64,000 bases of DNA, from contig NZ_SISF01000020.1 of the NCBI RefSeq assembly GCF_004310285.1, positions 1 to 64,000 of the forward strand, written 5' to 3'. Below the pieces are notes generated by a model. That model was not told where the DNA came from, did no database searches, and saw nothing but the letters and a program-made list of their open reading frames with translations. This stretch comes from Agrobacterium cavarae. Lineage in GTDB: Bacteria; Pseudomonadota; Alphaproteobacteria; Rhizobiales; Rhizobiaceae. Positions 45,380 through 54,593 of this stretch are shown one piece after another (position 1 is the first letter of the stretch; every line of letters starts with the position of its first letter). The translations under genes and the position numbers were made by a program.

Positions 45380-45510
45380 CCCGCAGTGGGCGAAGCCCGC
45401 TCCCGTTGGTCTGCCGGGCTAGTCATGGGTCCGGACGGCTGAAAAACGGAAGGTTTGGCGCGCAATCGGTGAAAGCCGTTTTTCTGACGGCCAGACAGGC
45501 GAAGCCTGCT
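45380..45510. repeat. Short palindromic repeats
   Basis: GGGCGAAGCCC near 45388-45398 and CAGGCGAAGCCTG at 45496-45508 are hairpins with the same GAA loop and similar flanks, and GAAAAACG/CGTTTTTC form an intervening inverted pair. They resemble copies of a small dispersed palindromic element. Confidence 0.4.
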
Positions 45511-46017
45511 TGCCCATTGGCGAGACCGGAGGCCATCGTAGAGCGGGGAAACAGACAGGACGAAGGGCGGCAAACTACGCGTCTGCACCATGCGGCAGCG
45601 AGCGCCTGGTGGCGATCACCGTGGGAGCGTAGCGTCCGTACAAGCGATCGTTACCGGGAACGGCGGAAACGGCTTAAGGCTTCCGTGGCAAAGGCATAGA
45701 GCGCGGTTGCTGAAAGCGATGACCTCAGTAAAACCGGGCAAGCAATTATTTATTATTATAATAAATTATCCACTCGTGAACCAATGTCAAAACCCATCCT
45801 CTTTTGAGGCGTGCCCAGCTTGCGGCGGTGGCATTGAAACAGAAATATCTTTGGGGCCGCATGATGCGGCCATGCCTGTCCAGCAGCACGAAGTTCTCTG
45901 CGGCTAATCTCCAAGCTTGTGTTTACTGCTGCCGGACTGCGCAATCGTGCGATGATTATTAGTGGTTCCGAGCGCCTGGCACGGGAGAGCGCGGTTCTTA
46001 TTCACTCTAGGTTGACA

Positions 46018-47958
46018 ATGTCTTTTCTCCGACACGTACGCATTCGCGGCAAGATACTTGCAGTAATTCTTCCACTCACCGCTTTCGGACTTGGTGCTCC
46101 GAGCGTAATGGCGTATTTCTACAAGTCTGCCGACACTGACTATTCCAACTTTATTGCTAACGACAATGGCGGGGCACTCGATCTTTCGAGCGCCAACGGC
46201 AGCCTCAACACTCTCTCCGCAGCTGCTTACCAAATGATGGCATACGATGCTGCGACTGCTGGATTCGCTACGGCAAAAGAGCGTTACCTCAACAGTGTCA
46301 AAGTAGTGCTGAGTAGGTTCGAGACCGCGAAAGCTGAGCTTCCCGGTTCGTCCGCGGAAATCGATCAGTTCACCGCTCGCGCAAAGGCTGCGATTGCCGC
46401 AGCCAACATTGCCGTCGAACTCGGAGCAGCAAACAACGATGCGGATGCGACCGTTCAACTGGCCAAGGTCGATGCACTCATTACGCCCCTATCCAAGGAC
46501 ATCGGCAATTTCGTTTCTGACAAAACGCAAGAGATTGTCGATAAGAGTAACGAGCTAACCGATCAGACCAACTCTACTATTCTTGTCTCTTTGTCCACGA
46601 TCGCGGCAGTCTTCCTACTCGGGATAATTGGTGCTCTGGTGATCATCTCCCAAGGCATCACTACTCCGATCGCGAAATTACGAGAACGTATGTCATCGCT
46701 GGCCGTGGGAGAAACCACCTCTGTTATATACGGAATGGACCGCCGCGACGAGGTTGGACAGATGGCGGCCGCTGTACGGGTCTTCAGGGATAACGCGGTT
46801 GAGCGCCTTCGCCTAGAGCAGGAAACCGAAGCCAATCGATCGATGAGCGAACGCGAACGGGTCGAGCAAGAGAGGCAGAAGGCCAAAGAGGCAGCTGACG
46901 TCCAGTTCGCCGTCGATAATCTCGCGTCGGGCCTATCTGCGCTGAGCGAAGGGGATGTGTCCTTCCGGATCAACGAGCCATTCGCTGCGTCTCTCGACAC
47001 CGTTCGTTCTAATTTCAATGCGTCGGCAGAAAAGCTGCGGGATGCGCTGACTGATGTGGCCCAAAACGCCCGAGGCATTGACGCTGGTGCAAATGAAATC
47101 CGTTCTGCGGCAGACGATCTCGCTAAACGTACTGAGCAACAGGCCGCAGCCGTTGAGCAGACGGCTGCTGCACTGGAGGAAATCACCGCTACCGTCAAAA
47201 ACAGCACGATTCGGGCTCAAGAGGCCAGCGATCTGGTCAGCCGTGCAAAACAGGGTGCTGAACAGTCGGGAGATGTCGTTCGCCGCGCTGTTATCGCCAT
47301 GGAGCAGATTGCCAAGTCGGCCCATGAAGTTTCCAATATCATCGGTGTCATCGATGAGATTGCTTTCCAGACAAACCTCCTGGCGCTCAATGCAGGTGTG
47401 GAGGCAGCACGTGCCGGCGAGGCTGGCAAGGGTTTTGCCGTGGTCGCACAGGAAGTGCGTGAACTTGCACAGCGATCGGCCAATGCGGCGAAAGAGATCA
47501 AGGCGTTGATTACTACGTCAAACGTGCAGGTGAATCAGGGCGTGCAGCTTGTGAGTGAGACCGGCAAGGCACTTACGACAATCGTGTCGGAAGTACAGGA
47601 GATCAACCGGCATGTGATGTCGATCGTAGAATCGGCGCAGGAGCAGTCGTCCGGACTTCACCAGATCAATACGGCCGTCAATCAGATGGACCAGGACACG
47701 CAGAAGAACGCAGCGATGGTAGAAGAGACCACAGCTGCGACGCACAGTCTTGCCCGTGAGGTGAACTCACTCAACGAACTTTTAACCCAGTTCAAGCTTG
47801 GAGAAACACACCACCATGGCCATGCTGCGGTTCGACCTGCAATTCGCAGCGACGGACCCGTTGCTTCCCCTGCACGCATGCTGGGACGCAAGATCGCATC
47901 CGCCTTTTCCCGCAACGCAGCTCTCGATACCAGCAAGGACGGATGGAGCGAGTTTTGA
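46018..47958 (+). CDS. Methyl-accepting chemotaxis protein
   Basis: 646 aa from ATG 46018 (MSFLRHVRIRGKILAVILPL). Membrane segment near residues 10-30, a 150-residue helical periplasmic sensor domain, second membrane segment (ILVSLSTIAAVFLLGIIGALV), HAMP (ITTPIAKLRERMSSLAVGE, then a second HAMP-like part), and the signalling hairpin tip IDEIAFQTNLLALNAGVEAARAGE. It ends without a CheR-tethering pentapeptide, having DGWSEF. The ligand is unknown. The gene stands alone between decayed sequences. Confidence 0.95.
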   Translation: MSFLRHVRIRGKILAVILPLTAFGLGAPSVMAYFYKSADTDYSNFIANDNGGALDLSSANGSLNTLSAAAYQMMAYDAATAGFATAKERYLNSVKVVLSRFETAKAELPGSSAEIDQFTARAKAAIAAANIAVELGAANNDADATVQLAKVDALITPLSKDIGNFVSDKTQEIVDKSNELTDQTNSTILVSLSTIAAVFLLGIIGALVIISQGITTPIAKLRERMSSLAVGETTSVIYGMDRRDEVGQMAAAVRVFRDNAVERLRLEQETEANRSMSERERVEQERQKAKEAADVQFAVDNLASGLSALSEGDVSFRINEPFAASLDTVRSNFNASAEKLRDALTDVAQNARGIDAGANEIRSAADDLAKRTEQQAAAVEQTAAALEEITATVKNSTIRAQEASDLVSRAKQGAEQSGDVVRRAVIAMEQIAKSAHEVSNIIGVIDEIAFQTNLLALNAGVEAARAGEAGKGFAVVAQEVRELAQRSANAAKEIKALITTSNVQVNQGVQLVSETGKALTTIVSEVQEINRHVMSIVESAQEQSSGLHQINTAVNQMDQDTQKNAAMVEETTAATHSLAREVNSLNELLTQFKLGETHHHGHAAVRPAIRSDGPVASPARMLGRKIASAFSRNAALDTSKDGWSEF

Positions 47959-47971
47959 CGGTTTGATTTTT

Positions 47972-48010
47972 GTATCTGCGACCGGGGCAGTTTCCTCGGG
48001 TCGCAGATAC
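47972..48010. terminator. Strong hairpin behind the chemoreceptor gene
   Basis: GTATCTGCGACC pairs perfectly with GGTCGCAGATAC (12 bp) around a 15-base loop, 13 bp after the stop. No T-tract follows, so terminator or transcript-stabilising hairpin. Confidence 0.55.
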
Positions 48011-48056
48011 AGTGTCACCAACTGTCTGATGCCCGGTGAGGTAAAAGGACGACATC

Positions 48057-48209
48057 ATGAGTGCAACAACTCCTGTCAACCCTGTTAAACTTGGAGATGA
48101 TGCCCTGGAAAACGCTCGCGCAGCAGGGCATGACCCGAATGAAGAGATGATCACACTCTTTTGGCGTATCGCGCGGGGAGAAGCGTCCTCTCAAGAGATC
48201 CATTCCTAG
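48057..48209 (+). CDS. Small hypothetical protein (50 aa)
   Basis: ATG after AAAAGGAC, 47 bp beyond the hairpin. MSATTPVNPVKLGDDALENA continues with an amphipathic helix (EEMITLFWRIARGEASSQE). No domain is known. Length, ribosome site and composition are protein-like, but support is modest. Confidence 0.45.
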   Translation: MSATTPVNPVKLGDDALENARAAGHDPNEEMITLFWRIARGEASSQEIHS

Positions 48210-48230
48210 GCAGGTGATGCGCGACGTTAC

Positions 48231-48401
48231 ATGGAGGCGAAGTCATTGGATCAATTCATGGGCTTGACCTCAAGGGACCCCAGCCTTGCCAAGGTTGTAG
48301 GGGAGGTCCAATCTTTACTAGTTGAACTGCGTGAAAAAGTGGCGACGCTACTCCGTAAAGTCTCGCAAGCGGACGGTATTTCAGACTGCGAGGATCCGTA
48401 A
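48231..48401 (+). CDS. Small hypothetical protein (56 aa)
   Basis: Frame MEAKSLDQFMGLTSRDPSLA, with a predicted helix VVGEVQSLLVELREKVATLLRK, starting 21 bp after the previous small ORF. No clear ribosome site. It could form a pair with its neighbour; function unknown. Confidence 0.35.
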   Translation: MEAKSLDQFMGLTSRDPSLAKVVGEVQSLLVELREKVATLLRKVSQADGISDCEDP

Positions 48402-48589
48402 AATGAGGATTAGAGTGCAGCAGGCAGGCCTGCAACGGGATGTATGTAGAGGAGATTGAGGATACACAGCTTTGTCCCTCGCGCCGTCCTGCCGCGCCGT
48501 TTCTCCGGTTACCGAGGCCGACGTTCACCGGGTGCGACAAAGTAACGTCATGAGTTTCGTTATAAATACACGGTGCCGATGGTTTGATA

Positions 48590-48772
48590 AGCGGCAGAGC
48601 AAGAGGTAGTCTCTACGCCGCAATCGATCATGCCGGCAGCTACAACGAGATCGGACGCACCTATTCCGAGCTCATGGATAACTGGCTGGCCTCACAACCC
48701 CGCTATACAGTTACAGACGATCCCTCGCTCTAGATCTACGACGTTCCACACATCCAGAAGAGCGCACAATAG
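48590..48772 (+). pseudogene. GyrI-like (AraC effector-binding) domain remnant
   Basis: YAAIDHAGSYNEIGRTYSELM, WLASQPRYTVTDDPSL, an in-frame TAG, then IYDVPH: the C-terminal pattern of GyrI-like/AraC effector-binding domains. No start region is present. Confidence 0.5.
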
Positions 48773-49065
48773 TTATTGAAGCTGAGTATTCTAGCGCCGC
48801 TTACGCGAGGCGTTATGAGAGATCGGTAGCAAGCTCACGCAACGTCATCAGTAAAAAGGCCTCGGCACGACGATGCTGTTCAGGACCCCTCTGCAGCCCA
48901 GTTGATCGCATTGTCGTCGGTGATGTAACTCACCACTTCTTGGCACGAGCTTTCGCGTTAGCCGACCGACTTTTCATCGTCGCCTGATCCAGGCATCATG
49001 ATGTGTGTAATAGCAACGAGTTTCGTGGGCACCCTCGGGTTAGATTATCTGCTTCTTCTCGAGCT

Positions 49066-49160
49066 CTACCGGAGCTTCATCACTTGACGGTAAGCCTTGC
49101 GGCCGAGCCGCTCTCGCTTCAGAAAATTGAAGAAGATCTTGGCACGGCATTATTATGGCA
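49066..49160 (+). pseudogene. LysR HTH fragment
   Basis: ELHHLTVSLAAEPLSLQ and KIEEDLGTALL resemble the recognition-helix region of a LysR regulator. Only about 30 residues remain, with missing positions in the middle. Confidence 0.35.
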
Positions 49161-49358
49161 GTTAGAGTCGGCTCAAATTCGCGGGCCTCATCCTCTGAAC
49201 GGGCCTTTACAAGGGCTGGATCGGACGAACGCCCTGGCCGGACCCCTCGTTGCGCACAAGCGCTTGCAGCAAGGAAGAACTGTCCCAAAGTGATTGCAGA
49301 AGGCGAGATGTTTGGCGCCGCGGTGAGGCGGCGCGTCAAGCAATGTTGCAGCTATTTG

Positions 49359-50144
49359 TTACTGGCTAATGAGGCCGATGGCACGGCCCATGCCACCTGT
49401 TGCGCCTTCAAATTTATGCGGAAGAAAAATAAAGATTGCACCACGCGTTGGCAACTTACCAAGGTTCGTTAGGTTCTCCGTTGCAATCATCCCGTAGCCT
49501 AACGCAGCCCAGTGTGGGGTGTAGTCATCCTGCATCAGCCCGATGCCGCGACCGTCAATCCCGATATGTTTTACGCCACGTTCGTGAAGAAGTTCAATTC
49601 CGTCGGCGCTTGGTGCAGGATGTGATCGATCGTATTTGAAGCCTTCAGGATAAGGCTTGAAATATTTATCGGACCAGTCCGTACGAAAAAGCACGATGTC
49701 TCCCGGGGAGAACGCGCCATTTTCCTTTTCCCATGCTTCGAGGAACGCCCTGTCGATGGCGGGGCTCTGGGCAAGATGGGTCGTTTCGCCCTTTGGCACT
49801 GTGTCGATCAGCGGACGAACATCCACAACCACGGCTGGGCCGATCATTTCGTTGAGATCGAGCTGCTCGATCGTGACACTGCCGAATTCGTTCGCATGGG
49901 GCAGACCCGTATCGGGCGCAGGGATCATGTGGCATGGCGCGTCGCAATGGGTGCCCGTGTGATCATCATGGACCTGAACGTATTCAAGAAATTGTCCGCG
50001 CGGCCACGTGTAGTGGTTCATCATATACTGGCCGAAACGCTGACCTTCCGGCGGCGAGGACGGTTGATTCTCTCCTGTGAGAACCGAGAGATCAACAAGC
50101 GTCGCGCCTTTGATCAGAGATAGGAGCAGGTTAGCGTTTGACAT
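49359..50144 (-). CDS. Cyclase family protein (kynurenine formamidase-like metal hydrolase)
   Basis: 261 aa of the PF04199 cyclase fold, with the metal-binding HTGTHCDAPCHM motif near residues 62-73 and a further conserved IGIDGRGIG and LRTDWSDK-like strand (VLFRTDWSDKYF). Family members hydrolyse formamides, isatin or polyketide-like amides and esters. It sits downstream of, and on the same strand as, the XRE-cupin gene but has its own promoter region with two putative operator copies. The substrate is probably an aromatic or amide compound; undetermined. Confidence 0.85.
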   Translation of the reverse strand: MSNANLLLSLIKGATLVDLSVLTGENQPSSPPEGQRFGQYMMNHYTWPRGQFLEYVQVHDDHTGTHCDAPCHMIPAPDTGLPHANEFGSVTIEQLDLNEMIGPAVVVDVRPLIDTVPKGETTHLAQSPAIDRAFLEAWEKENGAFSPGDIVLFRTDWSDKYFKPYPEGFKYDRSHPAPSADGIELLHERGVKHIGIDGRGIGLMQDDYTPHWAALGYGMIATENLTNLGKLPTRGAIFIFLPHKFEGATGGMGRAIGLISQ

Positions 50145-50209
50145 TGACGGTACCGAAGTTCGAGTTGAGATGCCCGGATTGGACAGATCAACCGGCTTGT
50201 TGTCAATGG

Positions 50210-50245
50210 TTTCTCATAAGAAAAATAAAATTTCTTAAAAGAGAC
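50210..50245. promoter_or_regulatory. Putative operator pair upstream of the cyclase gene
   Basis: TTTCTCATAAGAAAA (50210-50224) and TTTCTTAAAAGAGAC (50231-50245) share the core TTTCT-A--GA with the sites at 51038-51071. Likely targets of the XRE-cupin protein. Confidence 0.5.
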
Positions 50246-50256
50246 GATCTAATCCA

Positions 50257-50931
50257 TCACTCGTCTTTTTTCTTTGACCTCTTCCCGAGTCTGGAGCTTA
50301 AAACCTCTCTGAGTGTCTGTGCCAGGTTGGGGGTCGCGCTGGAGCACATAACAAGTAATTTTGCCGGCTTGTCTCCTGCTGCGAGATAGGCGTGTCCCAT
50401 CGTGCTGTCGAAGTAGGCCGAGTCGCCCTGTTTCAGGAGTGTCGGCTCGTACAGCTCTGTTTGCAGTTCAATACTGCCTTCGAGCACATAAATATACTCC
50501 TCGCCGACGTGGTTCCAGAGACCGCCGACCTCATTTATCGAGTGCGCTCTCACCTCGATCATCATTGGGATAATGCGTTTATGAGCGATATCTGTGCATA
50601 GATATGTATAGGTGAAATAATCATCGCTCATCACCAGCCCGGAGTTGCCGTGAGAGACACTTCTGCGGCCTGTCAGCCGACGTAGATCTCCTCCCTTCGC
50701 GTTGGATCCGGAAACGAGATCACCAATCTCGATACCTAACCCAGCACAAAGCTGCAGGATTGATTGATATGAGGGCGAGATGAGATCGTTCTCGATCTTA
50801 GACAGCGTGGATTTGGGGATTCCTGTCCTCGTAGCCACATCGGCGAGGGTCCAGCCATGATAACCCCGACGTTCGCGCAATGCCTCGCCGATGGAAGGCG
50901 TCCTGATGTTAGAGGCTTTTTCTGACGTCAT
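50257..50931 (-). CDS. XRE-family regulator with C-terminal cupin
   Basis: 224 aa. N-terminal HTH at about 12-66 (LRERRGYHGWTLADVATRTGIPKSTLSKIEN), C-terminal cupin_2 with VGEEYIYVLEGSIELQTELYEP and LLKQGDSAYFDSTMGHAYLA, metal-type His residues present. Members of this class repress catabolic or detoxification genes and sense small ligands. Divergent from the SDR-ABC operon and upstream of the cyclase; four copies of one motif flank it on both sides. Confidence 0.9.
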   Translation of the reverse strand: MTSEKASNIRTPSIGEALRERRGYHGWTLADVATRTGIPKSTLSKIENDLISPSYQSILQLCAGLGIEIGDLVSGSNAKGGDLRRLTGRRSVSHGNSGLVMSDDYFTYTYLCTDIAHKRIIPMMIEVRAHSINEVGGLWNHVGEEYIYVLEGSIELQTELYEPTLLKQGDSAYFDSTMGHAYLAAGDKPAKLLVMCSSATPNLAQTLREVLSSRLGKRSKKKDE

Positions 50932-51037
50932 TTTCTGATCCGAAACCTTTATTAATTTCGCTTGTCAATCCTAAGGACATTTCTGGGAGCAGTTCAGGCA
51001 CTTTCGATTCACAAAGCGAAATGTGACTTTCACGATG

Positions 51038-51071
51038 TTTCTTAATTGACATTGAGTTTCTTAAATGAAAC
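51038..51071. promoter_or_regulatory. Putative operator pair in the XRE/SDR divergent promoter
   Basis: TTTCTTAATTGACAT (51038-51052) and TTTCTTAAATGAAAC (51057-51071, a near-perfect dyad). They match the pair at 50210-50245 in sequence and in the roughly 19-21-bp spacing. Confidence 0.5.
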
Positions 51072-51110
51072 TATCGATCTCAATTAGGCAACAGTGAGGA
51101 AACACCCAGG

Positions 51111-51899
51111 ATGAGCCATTTGTCAAACAAGATTGTCTGGGTCACGGGTGCGGGGAGTGGCATTGGCGAAGCGTCTGCCATTGCGCTTGCCGAGGCGGGA
51201 GCCGTTGTGGTTCTGACCGGACGTCGGATGCACGCGCTCGAAGCGGTTGCGGAGCGGATTGCCGTTGCGGGAGGTCGGTCGGTCATCATGCAAGGTGATC
51301 TCACCGATGCCAGCCAGGTGCAAGCTATCGCCGACTCGATCGTTCAGCAGTTTGGCAAGCTCGATATCCTAGTCAACAATGCCGGAATTAATATCCGCGA
51401 CCGCAGTTCCGCGGACCTCAAGCCTGCGGGGGTCGATATACTGCTCGCGACCAACCTTGCCGCAGCATTCTACTGCGTTACCAGCGTGCTTCCGATCTTT
51501 AGAGCCGAGGGTGGTGGGTTGATGATCCACACCGCGTCTTGGCTTGGACGCCACAGCCATAAATTGGCCGGTGCGGGATACAGTGCGACGAAGCATGCGG
51601 TGGTGGCCATGAGCCATGCCATCAACATGGAAGAGTTTTCAAACAACATACGCTCATGCGTGCTCTGTCCGGGGGAAGTGGCGACACCTGTTCTTGAAAA
51701 TCGACCGGTCCCTGTTCCACAAAGCGAACGGGACCGAATGCTTCAACCTCAAGATCTTGCAGACATGGTCTTGATGGTCGCCTCACTGCCAAGTCGGATT
51801 TGTGTCAACGAAATCGTCTTAAGTCCGACCTGGAACCGCATGTTTCTTTCTCAGGAGCAGTCTGGCCTTGTCGCGCCCCGACAAGATGCGGTCGCGTGA
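51111..51899 (+). CDS. SDR family oxidoreductase
   Basis: 262 aa. TGAGSGIGEASA, NNAGIN, catalytic Ser in HTASWLG and YSATKHAV (YxxxK). First gene of the rightward operon, 12 bp before the ABC ATPase. Likely oxidises or reduces the imported compound in the cytoplasm. The catalytic Ser region reads IHTASW in place of the usual INxSS, but the serine is present. Confidence 0.9.
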   Translation: MSHLSNKIVWVTGAGSGIGEASAIALAEAGAVVVLTGRRMHALEAVAERIAVAGGRSVIMQGDLTDASQVQAIADSIVQQFGKLDILVNNAGINIRDRSSADLKPAGVDILLATNLAAAFYCVTSVLPIFRAEGGGLMIHTASWLGRHSHKLAGAGYSATKHAVVAMSHAINMEEFSNNIRSCVLCPGEVATPVLENRPVPVPQSERDRMLQPQDLADMVLMVASLPSRICVNEIVLSPTWNRMFLSQEQSGLVAPRQDAVA

Positions 51900-51911
51900 G
51901 GGATAGCTGAG

Positions 51912-53465
51912 ATGACGGCTGGCGCCTCGCAAAGTGTTCATCGGACGGTATCAAATCCATTGCTGCAGATGCGCAACATCACCAAGCGATTTGGTGCGTT
52001 TCATGCGCTGAACGGCGTCAATCTTGATGTGTATGAAGGAGAAATTCACGCTCTGATGGGTGAGAACGGTGCCGGCAAATCGACTTTGATGAAAGTCCTC
52101 TCAGGCGCGCACAAAGCTTCGTCTGGGGAGGTCCGGGTCGATAGCAAGCCGGTGACGATCTTGGGACCTGCCCATGCAAGCGCACTCGGGATATCCATCA
52201 TCTATCAGGAGCTGGCGTTGTCGCCAAACCTGACCGTTGCCGAAAACATGCTTCTTGGACGTGAACGGTCAGTCATGGGCGTCTTAAACCGCGGTGCTAT
52301 GCAACGGGCCTGCGAAAGCGTTCTTCGCGATCTCGCCGTTGATTTTGACACTGGAGACAAAGTCGCCAGCCTGTCGCTCGCGCAACGACAGCAGGTAGAA
52401 ATCGCAAAAGCGCTCCTGTCGAACTGTCGGATTCTCGTCATGGATGAGCCTACAACATCCTTGTCATCGACGGAATGCGATCGACTTTTTCATCTCATTC
52501 GTCGGCTACGCGATCAGGGTCTTGCGATAATCTATATCAGTCACCGCATGAGTGAAATCTACGAGTTAAGCGATCGCGTGACGGTTCTTCGAGACGGCAG
52601 CGATGTGGGCTCCATCGAACGGTGCGAACTCTCAGAGGAGCGTCTTGTCCAGATGATGGTGGGCCGCGATCTTTCAAGCTTCTATCAGAAGGTCAGGAAT
52701 GTCTCGTACACGCCGGGTCTCAGGACTTTGGAAGTCAAGGGAATGTCGGATGGACGTAAGGTACGTGGTGTTTCTCTTGATCTTCATGCGGGCGAAATTC
52801 TGGGTCTTGCCGGTATCGTAGGTGCTGGCAGAACTGAGCTGGCGCGCCTTATCTACGGAGCAGACAGGAAAACGGATGGCGAAGTCATTCTAGAGGGTCG
52901 GTCGCTGAGTATCCGCGGTCCCCTGGACGCGATTGCAGCGGGTATCGTCTATCTGACGGAAGACAGAAAGGCGCAAGGCCTGTTCCTTGACATGAGCGTG
53001 TCAAAGAACATCAACATCGGCGTGCTCGATGAAGATAGCCACGGATGGGGGATCCTCAGCGCCGACAAAGCTGCTGAAAGGACACGGGCAGCTATCCTGG
53101 ATATGAAAATTGCAGTGGCCAGCCCTGAGGTTAACGTCGGCTCGCTATCGGGCGGTAACCAGCAAAAGGTTCTGCTGGCACGACTGTTGCAGACCGATCC
53201 CAAGGTTCTCATCCTAGACGAGCCGACCCGAGGCGTCGATATCGGTGCCAAATCGGAAATCTACAGAATTATCGAGGCGCTGGCCGCGCGCGGAACAAGC
53301 GTGTTGGTCATTTCCAGCGAGTTACCTGAGCTCGTTGGTATGTGTGATCGAATCGTCGTTATGCGCGAAGGCATAATTGCAGGAGAAGTCGGCGGAAGCA
53401 CCGGGATTGCCATCGATTCCGAGGCGATCATCGCGATTGCGACAGGCTCGAACAAAAGACAATAA
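51912..53465 (+). CDS. Sugar-type ABC transporter ATP-binding protein (RbsA-like)
   Basis: 517 aa with two fused ATPase domains. First: Walker A GENGAGKS, signature region [15 protein letters not shown], Walker [11 protein letters not shown]. Second: degenerate [39 protein letters not shown]. This is the CUT2 class that takes up pentoses, inositol-like and other polyols. Followed after 15 bp by the permease. Confidence 0.95.
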   Translation: MTAGASQSVHRTVSNPLLQMRNITKRFGAFHALNGVNLDVYEGEIHALMGENGAGKSTLMKVLSGAHKASSGEVRVDSKPVTILGPAHASALGISIIYQELALSPNLTVAENMLLGRERSVMGVLNRGAMQRACESVLRDLAVDFDTGDKVASLSLAQRQQVEIAKALLSNCRILVMDEPTTSLSSTECDRLFHLIRRLRDQGLAIIYISHRMSEIYELSDRVTVLRDGSDVGSIERCELSEERLVQMMVGRDLSSFYQKVRNVSYTPGLRTLEVKGMSDGRKVRGVSLDLHAGEILGLAGIVGAGRTELARLIYGADRKTDGEVILEGRSLSIRGPLDAIAAGIVYLTEDRKAQGLFLDMSVSKNINIGVLDEDSHGWGILSADKAAERTRAAILDMKIAVASPEVNVGSLSGGNQQKVLLARLLQTDPKVLILDEPTRGVDIGAKSEIYRIIEALAARGTSVLVISSELPELVGMCDRIVVMREGIIAGEVGGSTGIAIDSEAIIAIATGSNKRQ

Positions 53466-53480
53466 TAGGGAACGACTACA

Positions 53481-54518
53481 ATGACAGCTCTAGAGACAGG
53501 CCAGGGTAGCCCCGTGATGCGGCGGCGACCAAGCATAAGATCATCTTTTCACGCGTTGGGAATGCTTCCGATCCTTGTGCTGATCGGCGTACTGTTTCAG
53601 ATTTTAAGCGGCTACGCCGATAGCGGCAGCCTTTCGGAAGCTTGGTCATCGGGTCGCTTTCTGTCTGCCCAGAATCTCTCCATCGTAGCGCAACAGGCGT
53701 CGATCAACACAGTTCTCGCAGCGGGAATGACGTTCGTCATCTTGACGGGAGGGATCGATTTATCCGTTGGCTCCGTTCTCGCAGCCTCAGCGATGGTGGC
53801 CGTTTTGACATCGCTGTTACCGGACGGATACGGATATTTGGGCGTGCCGGCAGGCATCGTGCTTGGTATGCTGTTGGGGTTTGCAAACGGTGCCCTTGTG
53901 GCCTTTGCGAAATTGCCCCCTTTCATCGTGACCCTTGGCACGCTGACCGCTGTGCGCGGCCTGGCGAGACTTCTCGGGGCAGACAGGACCGTCTTCAACC
54001 CGGACCTGCCATTTGCATTCATTAATGGCAATGCCGTTATGGGAATTTCCTGGCTCAGCGTCATCGCTTTCGTCGTCATCCTCATCTCTTGGTTCATCTT
54101 ACGGTTCACGGCGCTTGGGGTCCGCATCTACGCTGTCGGCGGCAATGAGGTTGCAGCACGTCTGTCAGGAATAAAGGTCTCGGTCGTGCTGCTTTTTGTC
54201 TACGTCACCTCCGGCATGCTTGCCGGGCTGGGTGGTGTGATGTCGTCGACGCGGTTGCTGGCGGCCAATGGCTTGCAGCTCGGGCAGGGTTACGAACTCG
54301 ATGCTATCGCCGCCGTCATACTGGGCGGCACGAGTTTCGTCGGCGGTGTTGGCACGATCTGGGGAACGTTGATCGGCGCTCTGATCATCTCCATGCTCTC
54401 CAACGGCCTTATTCTTACTGGCGTCTCCGACGTCTGGCAGTTCATCATCAAGGGCCTCGTCATTATTGGCGCCGTCGCTCTCGATCGCTATCGCCTGAAG
54501 GGTTCCGCACGGACTTGA
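53481..54518 (+). CDS. ABC transporter permease (RbsC-like, CUT2)
   Basis: 345 aa, eight to ten hydrophobic segments. ILTGGIDLSVGSVLAASAM and GLGGVMSSTRLLAANGLQLGQGYELDAIAAVILGGTSFVGGVG are the family hallmarks, the second being the EAA-like loop region. Between the ATPase and the substrate-binding gene. Confidence 0.95.
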   Translation: MTALETGQGSPVMRRRPSIRSSFHALGMLPILVLIGVLFQILSGYADSGSLSEAWSSGRFLSAQNLSIVAQQASINTVLAAGMTFVILTGGIDLSVGSVLAASAMVAVLTSLLPDGYGYLGVPAGIVLGMLLGFANGALVAFAKLPPFIVTLGTLTAVRGLARLLGADRTVFNPDLPFAFINGNAVMGISWLSVIAFVVILISWFILRFTALGVRIYAVGGNEVAARLSGIKVSVVLLFVYVTSGMLAGLGGVMSSTRLLAANGLQLGQGYELDAIAAVILGGTSFVGGVGTIWGTLIGALIISMLSNGLILTGVSDVWQFIIKGLVIIGAVALDRYRLKGSART

Positions 54519-54593
54519 TCAGGTCGGTGCCAGCAAAACGCTTCGGCCGTTTCCTGGCCTCTCAACAGCCGACAAGTAATAAGGGAACATACG

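Larger units (their letters stand above)
43332..46017. other. 2.7-kb stretch without an intact gene
   Basis: Contains the IS66 remnants annotated separately (43900-44640) and a patch of short GC-rich palindromes (45380-45510). Short open frames such as one at 45264-45422 (MAKAPKATGSGG) and one at 45719-45907 ending CPACGGGIETE show no family resemblance. It looks like a rearranged junction between the biosynthetic cluster and the chemoreceptor. Confidence 0.6.
48402..49358. other. Decayed region without intact genes
   Basis: Holds a GyrI-like remnant and a LysR remnant (annotated separately). Other open frames are short and resemble nothing recognised. Confidence 0.6.

Noticed and set aside
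45264..45422. 52-codon frame MAKAPKATGSGG...
   Set aside because: Lies in a palindrome-rich, decayed stretch, no family resemblance and no clear ribosome site; possible but unsupported.
44968..45699. 243-codon plus-strand frame
   Set aside because: Arg/Cys/Trp-heavy, crosses the palindrome patch, no motif; a chance frame in GC-rich DNA.
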